A DNA stretch of 26,673 bases from Saccoglossus kowalevskii (lineage: Eukaryota > Hemichordata > Enteropneusta > Harrimaniidae), in assembly GCF_000003605.2 (NCBI RefSeq), contig NW_003112477.1, forward strand, positions 100,166-126,838, written 5' to 3'. Shown here in pieces: positions 20,501 through 26,673 of this stretch (the stretch's first letter is position 1; every line of letters begins with the position of its first letter). The notes beneath the pieces are model-generated. The model was not told where the DNA came from, did no database searches, and saw only the letters and a list, made by a program, of their open reading frames with translations. A program made the translations under genes and the position numbers.

Positions 20501-21603
20501 TTATGGATTGTACATTTGTATTTTTATTCATTTTTTTGTTTTTGCCCCCCCCCCCCTCTCATGAAAATAGGTACTGGAGTTATCAAGTTTAAATAAATAT
20601 TATCTATCTATCAAATTAACCAATCCAGCAAAAGTTATGTTGATTTCATTAGTTCTAATTATTATTAATAAGTTTGTTATACATTATCCAATATTATTCA
20701 TTCGGCAAGTGTTTTATTTTGACTAAGTGGGTGAAGTGATCGCTGTTGCTTTGTCACATAATGGCATGTGTGTGCATTATTGGTGTAGACAATTTTCAGG
20801 TCTTGTGCCAATCACTATTAAATATTTTAATTTGAATGAAAACTGATGATCGATATTTACAAATTGTTATAAATATCTTTATAAGCAAAGCACTGTTGTG
20901 CTCGTCACTGTAGTTGTGCACTGTATTTCTCTTTTAAATATTAAATAGTTGCTGGCTTTTGTGCCCACCTCCGATTGAGATAAATTTTGCTTCTATATAC
21001 GACTATGATTTCTGATCTCATCCAGTGAGCTCACCACTCACCTACTCCCAAACACATTCTGCGGTTCATAATTATCGCTGCATGAGGGAATAACACTTTA
21101 AAATTTAGCGTTTGTTCATGATACCCATGCACAACCACACCTGATTGTATGGACAGTCTTATGTTTGTTTTTTATGAGTGAATAACTACCGAAAGCAAAA
21201 GCCGGGTAGACTGCAAGAAACTGTATGCTAGTCTAACACGTTCTGGATTACTGAGTGGTATTCACGTAAGAGGGACAAACATTGTACTGTAACACAGGAG
21301 ATCGCATCGTAACGTGAACAATCATTTGCATCCTATTCTACCGCAAAAGGAATAAAATCGATGTGACGTCGTGTGATTAGTCTGAAACTTTTTTATGAAA
21401 CTTACCGCGTTCTGATTAGGTTGTAAACATGATGGGATGGGATCCTCGACGAAATCGGAATGTCCCTCATCGTCTAGTCGAAGAACCAGTAGCCTTTCTG
21501 TGGCTGATTTGTCGCATACTTCTTCGGAGTGACCATTTCTCTCTTCGCGTTCATGTACGTTTTTCCTTCGTGAAAGTGAAAGGTCTGTCTTGTCCGCCAT
21601 CAT
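11317..21603 (-). CDS. Nine-exon gene, unrecognised ~475-residue protein
   Basis: Exons in transcript order: 21603-21406, 16549-16371, 15415-15175, 14996-14894, 14418-14393, 14196-14094 (or its identical copy 13030-12928), 12733-12533, 12047-11890 and 11535-11317. Phases are 0, 2, 0, 1, 0, 1, 1, 0, and the summed length of 1428 nt ends in a stop. The N-terminus MADKTDLSLSRR is polar and acidic. The middle alternates hydrophobic strands and turns (RVCACCNKIFYIYVDRNGDI, CYIYTASSDSSLIL, GKWKIYRYSVVWP), which looks like beta-sheet and perhaps a propeller. There is an acidic stretch, DNIDGGDSDDDQ. The first exon is 4.8 kb upstream and its link is by phase only. No family recognised; RNA evidence would settle the exon chain. 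Confidence 0.6.
11613..11805. mobile_element. piggyBac-like MITE, copy 2
   Basis: Same family and orientation as the element at 2541-2764. TTAA at 11613-11616 and 11802-11805 flank the ends CCTTCTCACCACCAG and CTGGTGATGAAAAGG, each with one change from the copy 1 terminus. The element is 185 bp, about 30 bp shorter internally. It sits in the last intron of the minus-strand gene, so its insertion would be spliced out. Confidence 0.85.
11810..12532. other. Introns around the penultimate exon
   Basis: Introns of the minus-strand gene on both sides of exon 11890-12047. A short open minus stretch at about 12280-12380 has a weak acceptor and wrong phase, so it is not called. No repeats recognised. 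Confidence 0.4.
11890..12047 (-). CDS. Penultimate exon of minus-strand gene
   Basis: Donor GTAATA at 11889. The frame reads GKWKIYRYSVVWPKKVEEK, NVTYPSIAVVFYN, KKSALTVQ without a stop. Two acceptors are possible. GAAG at 12048 joins the previous exon in phase and gives DDR-GKWKIY. GGCAG at 12071 adds FHIVNHE but needs an extra unseen exon. The branch-like TTTTTAACTAAT sits only 7 nt before the 12071 site but about 29 nt before 12048, favouring the latter. Confidence 0.6.
12533..12733 (-). CDS. Internal exon of minus-strand gene
   Basis: Acceptor TTGCAATTTAG before 12733 and donor GTAAGA at 12532. The 201 bp read NEVQIEVIAEFEEEYITK, then LRCYYEGDCYIYTASSDS, then SSSIAIIPAHINDDR. The strand-turn-strand pattern with ASSDS resembles a propeller blade. 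Phase 1 at both ends, so it is a symmetrical exon. Confidence 0.7.
12903..13050. repeat. 148-bp direct repeat, copy A
   Basis: Identical base for base to 14069-14216, then divergent on both sides. It contains an exon with 20 nt before its acceptor and 25 nt after its donor. The copies are 1166 bp apart and straddle the gap. Confidence 0.95.
12928..13030 (-). CDS. Duplicated exon, copy A
   Basis: Identical to 14094-14196, splice sites included. Its one-base remainder G joins AT of the next exon (12733) to make GAT, continuing SQIASLE-D-NEVQIEV. It lies 137 bp from the assembly gap, so it may be a real duplication or an assembly artefact. Confidence 0.55.
13168..13755. other. Assembly gap (588 N)
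   Basis: Continuous N. It interrupts an intron of the minus-strand gene between the two exon copies. Apparent long open frames across it are artefacts. Confidence 1.
13756..14068 (-). other. Contig edge with coding-like minus frame
   Basis: The minus strand is open from 13946 into the gap, reading EPRRKQWNLYKVVMNDVTR and AKQWAEYASTLDQNLA. The composition is less AT-rich than nearby introns and protein-like, but no family is recognised and the downstream part is missing. It could be a first exon, a fragment of an inserted element, or part of a different locus placed here by the assembler. Confidence 0.25.
14069..14216. repeat. 148-bp direct repeat, copy B
   Basis: Partner of 12903-13050. On the plus strand it ends in a run of A followed by A/T-rich sequence, so a retroposition origin is conceivable, although the repeat includes intronic flanks. 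Confidence 0.95.
14094..14196 (-). CDS. Duplicated exon, copy B (upstream of gap in transcript order)
   Basis: Acceptor GATGATGCAG, then 34 codons beginning DDENLFLGRTKSCL and ending SQIASLE plus one base, then GTTGAC. The exon and 45 nt of flanking intron (14069-14216) are identical to 12903-13050. It follows the microexon in phase. At 103 bp, including both copies would shift the frame. Confidence 0.6.
14393..14418 (-). CDS. 26-bp microexon of the minus-strand gene
   Basis: Acceptor TTGAAATCAG ends at 14419 and donor GTGAGT starts at 14392. The 26 bases supply exactly the 2+24 nt needed to go from the phase-1 end of exon 14894-14996 to the phase-0 start of the next exon, reading RLSIQSSAN. 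Without it the flanking exons are out of frame. Confidence 0.55.
17560..19210. repeat. Composite of 'AAGATGGCTGCC' type repeats
   Basis: Two ~130-bp units start near 17633 and 17763 (shared 'ACAAATCTRAGAGAGGTCT'). Four further units start with ACATGTATCCTAACATGTAT or a variant at 18380, 18531, 18798 and 18938, each followed by 'TTTGAATGA', 'CATGTCCAA' and 'AARATGCCTGCC/AAGATGGCTGCC'. Units two and four share a 3' extension ('GAATCGAATCGCTAAACC') ending in 'GGACGGAC' steps near 18760 and 19160. Minus open frames here merely translate the repeat. Confidence 0.85.
19572..19589. repeat. 18-bp perfect palindrome
   Basis: ATTTAGGCTAGCCTAAAT equals its reverse complement. Related forms TTAGGCCAGCCTAA (about 19508) and CTAAGGCCTGCC (about 19645) lie nearby, so an AGGCYAGCCT motif recurs in about 150 bp. 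Confidence 0.85.
20140..20178. repeat. Imperfect hairpin, ACAGTCCCTC family
   Basis: CACAGTCCCTCCA (20140-20152) pairs with TGGAGGGACACTGTG (20164-20178) apart from two extra bases. It matches the termini at 21859, 22935-22968 and 26384. Confidence 0.75.
20420..20620 (+). mobile_element. Possible non-LTR retrotransposon 3' tail
   Basis: A T-rich stretch, a run of 13 C, 'CTCTCATGAAAATAGG', 'TGGAGTTATCAAGTTTAAATAAA' split by a TATC repeat (ATTATCTATCTATC). This order is typical of 3' ends of some invertebrate LINEs, which finish with a short simple repeat. No reverse transcriptase remains. The call rests on remembered texture, not alignment. Confidence 0.3.
21406..21603 (-). CDS. First coding exon of the minus-strand gene
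   Basis: Sixty-six codons from the first in-frame ATG at 21603. A second ATG (ATGGCGGAC) follows at once and has the better context, A at -3 and G at +4. The exon ends AACGCG|GTAAGT, a consensus donor, in phase 0. The reading MMADKTDLSLSRRKN, HEREERNGHSEEVCDK, LVLRLDDEGHSDFVEDP is polar and probably disordered. The track-like extension further upstream lacks an ATG. A minimal upstream frame ATG CAA TGA (21608-21600) overlaps the start. Confidence 0.6.
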
Positions 21604-22060
21604 TGCATCCGGTAATACAGCGTGGAAAGTGACGACATGGACTACCCCCCATCCAGGCACCAACCATTTTATGATGGGGGTGATGATGGAAAGAATTTAA
21701 AGATCAAGCTGGGAGGGATATAAAAACATGTATAAATTTAATTATTAAAGCAGCTTTTCAATAATACGGGAACGTAAACATGGCAAAATGAGTTTGTGAT
21801 TACTGAACTGGTACAGAAGATAAGACTTATAAATTATTCTTGTACTTTGCGTACTACTACAGTCCCTCTATTACCTGTGATATAGGAAATGTGGTACTAC
21901 ACTACCTATGTACCGTGATCGTTCTACGAATTCACACCCACGCTAACACACACTAGCTGAATCACCGTCGACCGTACGACGAGAACCGACCAGCACAGCG
22001 CCACCACATGACAGACAAGGTCGACGCAGGTAACTCATTAGGTGTTCGGAAAAATAATGG
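21604..22060 (-). promoter_or_regulatory. Upstream region of minus-strand gene
   Basis: Immediately upstream of the putative start. CpG dinucleotides are relatively frequent at 21900-22040 (CACCGTCGACCGTACGACG) compared with the AT-rich surroundings. No TATA box can be placed with confidence. An ACAGTCCCTCTAT motif lies at 21859-21871. Confidence 0.3.
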
Positions 22061-22220
22061 ATCTCATGAACTCGTATAATGAACTAACAATGGGGTGATC
22101 AGAGGCCAAATGAATTTATAATATTTTCTGGATTCTAACATTTCGGTTTTTTGGCGTAATTTCAATGAATTGGCGACAAGTAATCTCAATTAAAAGTTTA
22201 GCTGTAGTTTTTCATAGTTT

Positions 22221-22569
22221 TGCCCGTAACTCGAACAATCCAGCATCTGCGTCAAAACAGAGAGATGCCGAATCGTTCGAGTTACGGATATTGAGTTGCG
22301 AACATCGAGTTACGAAAACATCGAGTTACAAAAATGACCACGTCCATGTTTTAAAAACCACGCCTACCCTTGAGAAACACACGCCCAAATTGTAACTCGA
22401 TGACCAACTAACAGTTAACCGAACTTCGAGTTATGGGTGACACATTTTATTTTAATGTGTTATTTTTTTTACCCATAACTCGAAGTTGAGTTTGAAGTTA
22501 CTAAATCTGGACGTTCAACAAAAACAAAAATGTATCTTGCCCGTAACTCAAAGTTCTGTTAACTGTTAA
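22221..22569. repeat. Cluster of TCGAGTTAYG motifs in both orientations
   Basis: About ten copies of TCGAGTTAYG or near variants, in both orientations, between about 22226 and 22550. A 17-bp perfect inverted repeat (AACTTCGAGTTATGGGT, 22422-22438 and 22471-22487) encloses a second one (ACACATT/AATGTGT). TAACAGTTAAC at 22409 reappears inverted at 22557. Probably the remains of a highly palindromic transposon. Confidence 0.8.
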
Positions 22570-22930
22570 AGCCTGGAAGTCGTCATCTGCGCGTACGTCA
22601 GATGGCCATAGCGTGTCGCCCCTCCGAAAATCCAACTGAAACCCTTTGTGTCGGCAAAATTTGTCCCTCTATATGCAGAAAATATATTTCAGAGGGTCTA
22701 CATTTCAGATCTCGCCCCTCATGCAAAATTGCGCGCCGCCGCCTCTGAAGTAATACATGTCTTTTCCATGATCCGTGTAAAAAAACGGAAGAACAATAAA
22801 ACAAAACATTGGATTGATAATGATTGTTCGCATTTGGTATTTTCAACCGCGAACAACAAAACAAAGAAATGTTAGCGTTGATATTCTCGCCAAAACCATG
22901 TTCATTTCATACCCCAACACTAACATTCAT
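22570..22930. other. Region without a supported gene
   Basis: Mixed composition with a GC-rich patch (GCGCGCCGCCGCC, about 22730). Overlapping open frames occur on both strands with no family match. Confidence 0.4.
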
Positions 22931-22934
22931 ATAT

Positions 22935-22968
22935 TCACAGTCCCTCTATCACGATAGAGGGACTGTGA
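22935..22968. repeat. 34-bp near-perfect palindrome (ACAGTCCCTCTAT family)
   Basis: Sixteen-base perfect arms (TCACAGTCCCTCTATC and its complement) with a 2-nt centre. Half-sites occur at 21859-21871 and, in the opposite sense, at 26384-26399. Confidence 0.95.
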
Positions 22969-22990
22969 TACATGTATATTTAACAATATG

Positions 22991-23047
22991 AAACAAACAA
23001 ACAAACAAACAAACCAAACAAACAAACAAACAAACAAATAAATAAAT
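22991..23047. repeat. (AAAC)n then (AAAT)n microsatellite
   Basis: About eleven AAAC units with one interruption, then three AAAT units. Confidence 0.95.
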
Positions 23048-23049
23048 AT

Positions 23050-23590
23050 AACTTCTTTCACTGTTGCCATGGAGTACTTTTTGGAACAGACTATCTATTC
23101 TATTACAGTTTCAAAAAATCGGATACACACAAACAACAAAAAGTATATAGTAGCCATTCCATTTTACGCCTGTTGAAATTCGCCGAATTTGACGACAAAG
23201 TACATCCCCGAGCTTTATACGCAATTAATCGTTGACCACATTTACAATAGTTGGCGAGCTCATTTCCGGTGCAACAAAGATGAAAAGGCACAAAGATACC
23301 GGTAAATACGTAGAGTAGCATTCATTACATTCGTAGCAGTCCTTACAGGATATTTACAACTAATGATTCAATGGATATGTTTTTTGTGCGTTTTTTTTAA
23401 GTGGTCAGTAATTACAGAGGTGAAATTACACTTCCGATTGTAGGCAGCACCATTTGACTGATGGCCTGCGTTGTGGGATTCACTATTTCTAATAAACGGC
23501 ATGGTAAATACTATGTCAAATCAAAGTAAACATTTACTGCGTGCATGATTCGTACCGACGCTCACGTATGGAACCTAATCGCCTGGCGCG
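23050..23590. other. Region without a supported gene
   Basis: A minus open frame of 72 codons (23321-23103) uses no convincing ATG and matches no family. Otherwise featureless. Confidence 0.4.
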
Positions 23591-23599
23591 TCTTTCTCT

Positions 23600-24430
23600 C
23601 AGAACCGTTGTAAAGTTATATACAGCCATTTCAGTTATTGCCGAACAAGATCTCGGTTGCGTATGAATAGATTTCGTTCAATATTTGTACATACATTGGA
23701 CATTATGAAACCTTGATGCACGTCATTTTGTTTCTAAGATCAGATTCAAAATGGCTGACTGGCGGCCATTTCGTTGTTTTAATGAATGTGGTTTTGGAGC
23801 TGTATCTCTGACATGCCTTGATTAATCATGTTAAAATATGCATCATATATCCTGCTTCACATATGCACATGCATTTAATTGGTAATCAGATTCAAAATTG
23901 CCGAATGACGACTATGTTATTGTTATCAATTTATCAAAATCAAACATTTCTTCCACCCAGGTACCAGAACTTCGTCTTGTATAGATGAATTTCGTTCAAC
24001 CTTGGTACATACATAGGATATTAAAGGACCTTATGCACGACATTTAGTTTTTCAGATTGGATTAAAATGGCCAACTATGGAATGAACGCTGTTCCAGAGC
24101 CATAGATACATCATACGTCATGTCAAACATTTGTATGAAGATCCAATTCAAGATGGCCGAAGTTGACATTTTAATGTAACAATGCATAAAAATAGAGAAT
24201 TTCTGTCATGCAGAACTCGGTAACGCGTTAACAGCTATTGCCCATTTGTGTATATACTCTTATATAACAGGATAATTTTACAGATCAGATTCAAAATAGT
24301 CGAATGCAAATGCCTTTCTGATATATATTAACTGATCACAGTCAAACTTTACAACTACATTCCGCATCGTGTAATTTATTTCATGTTCCGATTCAAGATG
24401 GCTGACTTATTCAGTTTTAAAAAATGTTTA
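23600..24430. repeat. Degenerate 'ATTCAAAATGGC' repeat units
   Basis: 'CAGATTCAAAATGGCTGA' or variants at about 23741, 23887, 24053, 24144, 24286 and 24389, spaced 90-170 bp, with shared pieces such as 'TTTCGTTCAA' and 'GGTACATACAT'. Related in style to 17560-19210. Confidence 0.7.
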
Positions 24431-25168
24431 TTATTGAACTAATGGTAATTCGCTCTAAGCAATAGTTGGTGGTTTGTTGGCGTTGGCGAAATAAAAGGCG
24501 GGTTCATCTGATTTTTCTATTTAATACAATTAGTACATATGCAATGTTAATAAGTCAGCTACATAGCTAGCAATGTCGCTGTTTTGGTGTACGAAACAAT
24601 ATGGCATGACAATAAGTCATCCGCCTCTTGTTAATATCATTACATTAAATTCACACAGGAACCATAATTGATCATGAGTATTCTGTTTTAGTGTTTGGAA
24701 GGTATCGAAAGAGTCGCCAGCGGTAATTAGCACAAGTGCCATCCAGGGCAAAACTGGTACTCATAATTTCATTAGAAAAGCGCATTGGATTGTGGGAAAA
24801 TCCATGTTTATCAACACAAATGTCGGACATGCGCGGCGCAACGACTACCGCGTATCGGTATACGCTGTACTGCTCCAGTTTCTTCTCCCTCTTCTATAGA
24901 AGCTAAGATTAACGTTTTTTACTAGTGTACATGCATCGACCATTCAAAGTGAGGCTACATATAATTAAATGTAACTAATATTTTAACAGTTATGGGAATA
25001 TATAATAGATATATTAATTATTCACTGAGTTTTAATTTTGAAATTTTCGCTGAAAACTACATTTTTTTACAGTATTTCGTAAAGTAACTAAACAACGCCC
25101 TCAATCAGATTGTAAAGAAACAATATCCCCATTTTAGAAGCACAATAGTTATGTATTATTCTTATACT
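24431..25168. other. Region without a supported gene
   Basis: AT-rich DNA. A more GC-rich patch lies at 24820-24870 (GCGCGGCGCAACG). No open frame or repeat stands out. Confidence 0.4.
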
Positions 25169-25171
25169 TTA

Positions 25172-25373
25172 GGCCAGACTTTTATTATCCCTTGTTTCGC
25201 GAACCCGCCGAATGAACAGGAGCCGAAAATGAAAATATAATTTTATTTCAGCGTAATTTCTCGCACCCGCCGACTTGTAAGTGCAAACAAATGCTAAAAA
25301 ATATTATTTTTATCTTCAATTTTTTACCGCCCGCCGCGGCATAACAAATCCAAGGAATAAAAAAAGTCTGGCC
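25172..25373. mobile_element. PIF/Harbinger-like MITE
   Basis: TTA at 25169-25171 and 25374-25376 flank a 202-bp element with inverted termini GGCCAGACTTTT (left) and the same read inward from the right, continuing into TTAT and CCTTG with few differences. A 3-bp TTA duplication and a GG-starting terminus fit PIF/Harbinger. The interior repeats ACCCGCCGA twice and has no open frame. Confidence 0.7.
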
Positions 25374-25616
25374 TTACAGAATATTAAAACGTTCGTGAGT
25401 CAACGAAATAGTCATTCGACAAAATATGGGAACGATAATTTTTTGAAAGAAATATGATTAGGAAATGTGGTCAGTCTAGTATTACGCCCATGTTATAGAG
25501 GACTACAGGTGGACAAGTCCTAAATCATTCAAAGTCCATATGCATATTTAGTTCATGGTGATTTTGTAACTCTATTTTGGTGGGACAAATATTGGAGATG
25601 CTTTATGGATACTTTC

Positions 25617-25780
25617 ATTCCGAAATGTTGACAAACCTGCATGTTTAAAGTTAGCATATTCCGCAATGTTGATCGACCTGTATGTTTAGAATTAGTGTAT
25701 TCCGAAATGTTGATAAACCTGTATGTTTAGAGTTAGCATATTCCGCAATGTTGACCGACCTGTACTGGTATATTTTAAAA
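25617..25780. repeat. 41-bp minisatellite with alternating subunits
   Basis: Four units start ATTCCG at 25617, 25658, 25699 and 25740, exactly 41 bp apart. Units one and three read CGAAATGTTGAYAAACCTG; two and four read CGCAATGTTGAYCGACCTG, so the higher-order period is 82 bp. Decayed units continue to about 25860. Confidence 0.9.
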
Positions 25781-25869
25781 CAAGGTATTTCGAAATATTG
25801 ACAAATATGTTTAATATATCGTATTCCGATCTGTAAGTTTAGAACATCGTATTCTAAAATATGTTTGTG

Positions 25870-26673
25870 GTGTTCAGACGAGCCTATTCATTCGGGTTGA
25901 AACTCGACTCCGATCACAGTCAGCTGGCGTACATGCGATAATAACATAATTGCAATTAATTTATCGACACTTACTATATCGGGGCAGCCATCTTGAATAC
26001 GACTTTAAACTAAAGAAAGAAACAATTTGAGAAACGTTTCCTACTAATGGGCGAAAAAATAACACTTTCAAACTATCCATTATTGTGTATGTGAATTTCG
26101 ATCACAGGAATTCTGAAATGGCGATATCCAACATCGCCCTCAACCAACCCCAGGATACTGATGTGTATCATTGGATAACTCCGTCACAAATAAGCTGACA
26201 CATGTTTTCGATACTGGAGACATGCACTTTACTCGAGTTTGAATACAAAAATTGCATAAATATATGAAAAATAGAAATGAAAAGTTTGTGACCATATCTT
26301 AGATTGCGAATTTAGAAGTCAATTATTAAATTAAATTAGTCTATTATTCACTCCCAATTATTGATGACACGACAGTACTTCTCGATAGGGGGACTGTGAC
26401 GATACACAACAAATTTATTCAGAAACAATTTAACTCATCACATGACCAGTGATTTGCATATCCAAGTTGATCTGTATAACTTTCTGATACCTCAAGAATC
26501 ACTAAACAAATATATGAAACTAATTGGTTTCACATGTGGTGTGGCATATATGTTAATAGTCCAGGGTCGAGTTCTGTTATTACATAAATTAACCAATTTT
26601 TAGAGGGTGCTTAGGTATTCATTCATCAAACATGAACAAAACTTGGTACACACATGTTCTAAGAAATCCTGAT
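25870..26673. other. Repeat-bearing right end of window
   Basis: No gene recognised. A half-site GATAGGGGGACTGTGA lies at 26384-26399. From about 26490 the text ('CTCAAGAATCACT', 'AAACTTGGTACACACATGTTC') matches the unit of the 6190-7560 satellite, so another copy probably begins here and runs off the window. Confidence 0.45.

Larger units (their letters stand above)
16550..21405 (-). other. Intron 1 of minus-strand gene, repeat-rich
   Basis: Runs from the donor GTAAGT at 21405 to the acceptor TTTATTTAG at 16550. Contents are unmarked AT-rich DNA at 16550-17560, a composite repeat at 17560-19210, an inverted AGGCTAGCC region at 19490-19670, a hairpin at 20140-20178 and a LINE-like tail near 20420-20620. 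No coding exon was recognised, so one may be missed. Confidence 0.45.

Noticed and set aside
1-26673. tRNA or rRNA genes
   Set aside because: No B-box with matching arms and no rRNA-like conserved block was seen by eye; a covariance-model scan was not possible.

Overview
The window is eukaryotic nuclear DNA from an animal. It is AT-rich and has split genes with GT-AG introns, one GC-AG intron and one probable AT-AC intron, together with miniature transposons, tandem repeats and a 588-base assembly gap. The repeat texture (degenerate 'AATTTGCATAATTA' units, 'AAGATGGC' units) and the eIF2A sequence suggest a marine invertebrate, possibly a non-vertebrate deuterostome. The species cannot be fixed from sequence alone.

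Layout. (1) 1-5520, plus strand: the 3' half of the gene for translation initiation factor eIF2A, in seven exons with a poly(A) signal just after the stop codon. Its largest intron in the window carries a 34-bp perfect palindrome and a 216-bp piggyBac-like MITE flanked by TTAA. (2) 5520-11280: intergenic DNA with a degenerate ~145-bp satellite (6190-7560), a 1.1-kb foldback-type element with 60-bp tandem repeats in its termini and a 9-bp target duplication (7889-9001), and a TA-flanked MITE (9321-9493). (3) 11286-21603, minus strand: a nine-exon gene reconstructed from splice sites and reading phase. It would encode about 475 residues that I do not recognise. Its first exon is at 21406-21603, its stop at 11317-11319 and its poly(A) signal at 11286-11291. 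One exon lies in a 148-bp segment present twice, on either side of the assembly gap. Intron 1 (4.8 kb) is full of repeats. (4) 21604-26673: upstream DNA of that gene, with no convincing gene but with clustered inverted motifs, a Harbinger-like MITE, a 41-bp minisatellite and repeated 'ATTCAAAATGGC' units.

The two genes converge tail to tail and are not known to be functionally connected. eIF2A is a cytoplasmic translation factor; the second protein has beta-rich segments that might form a propeller, but no family is assigned. The least ordinary observations are the foldback element, the AC-ending intron, the duplicated exon that cannot be included twice without a frameshift, and a recurring palindromic terminus, ACAGTCCCTCTAT.
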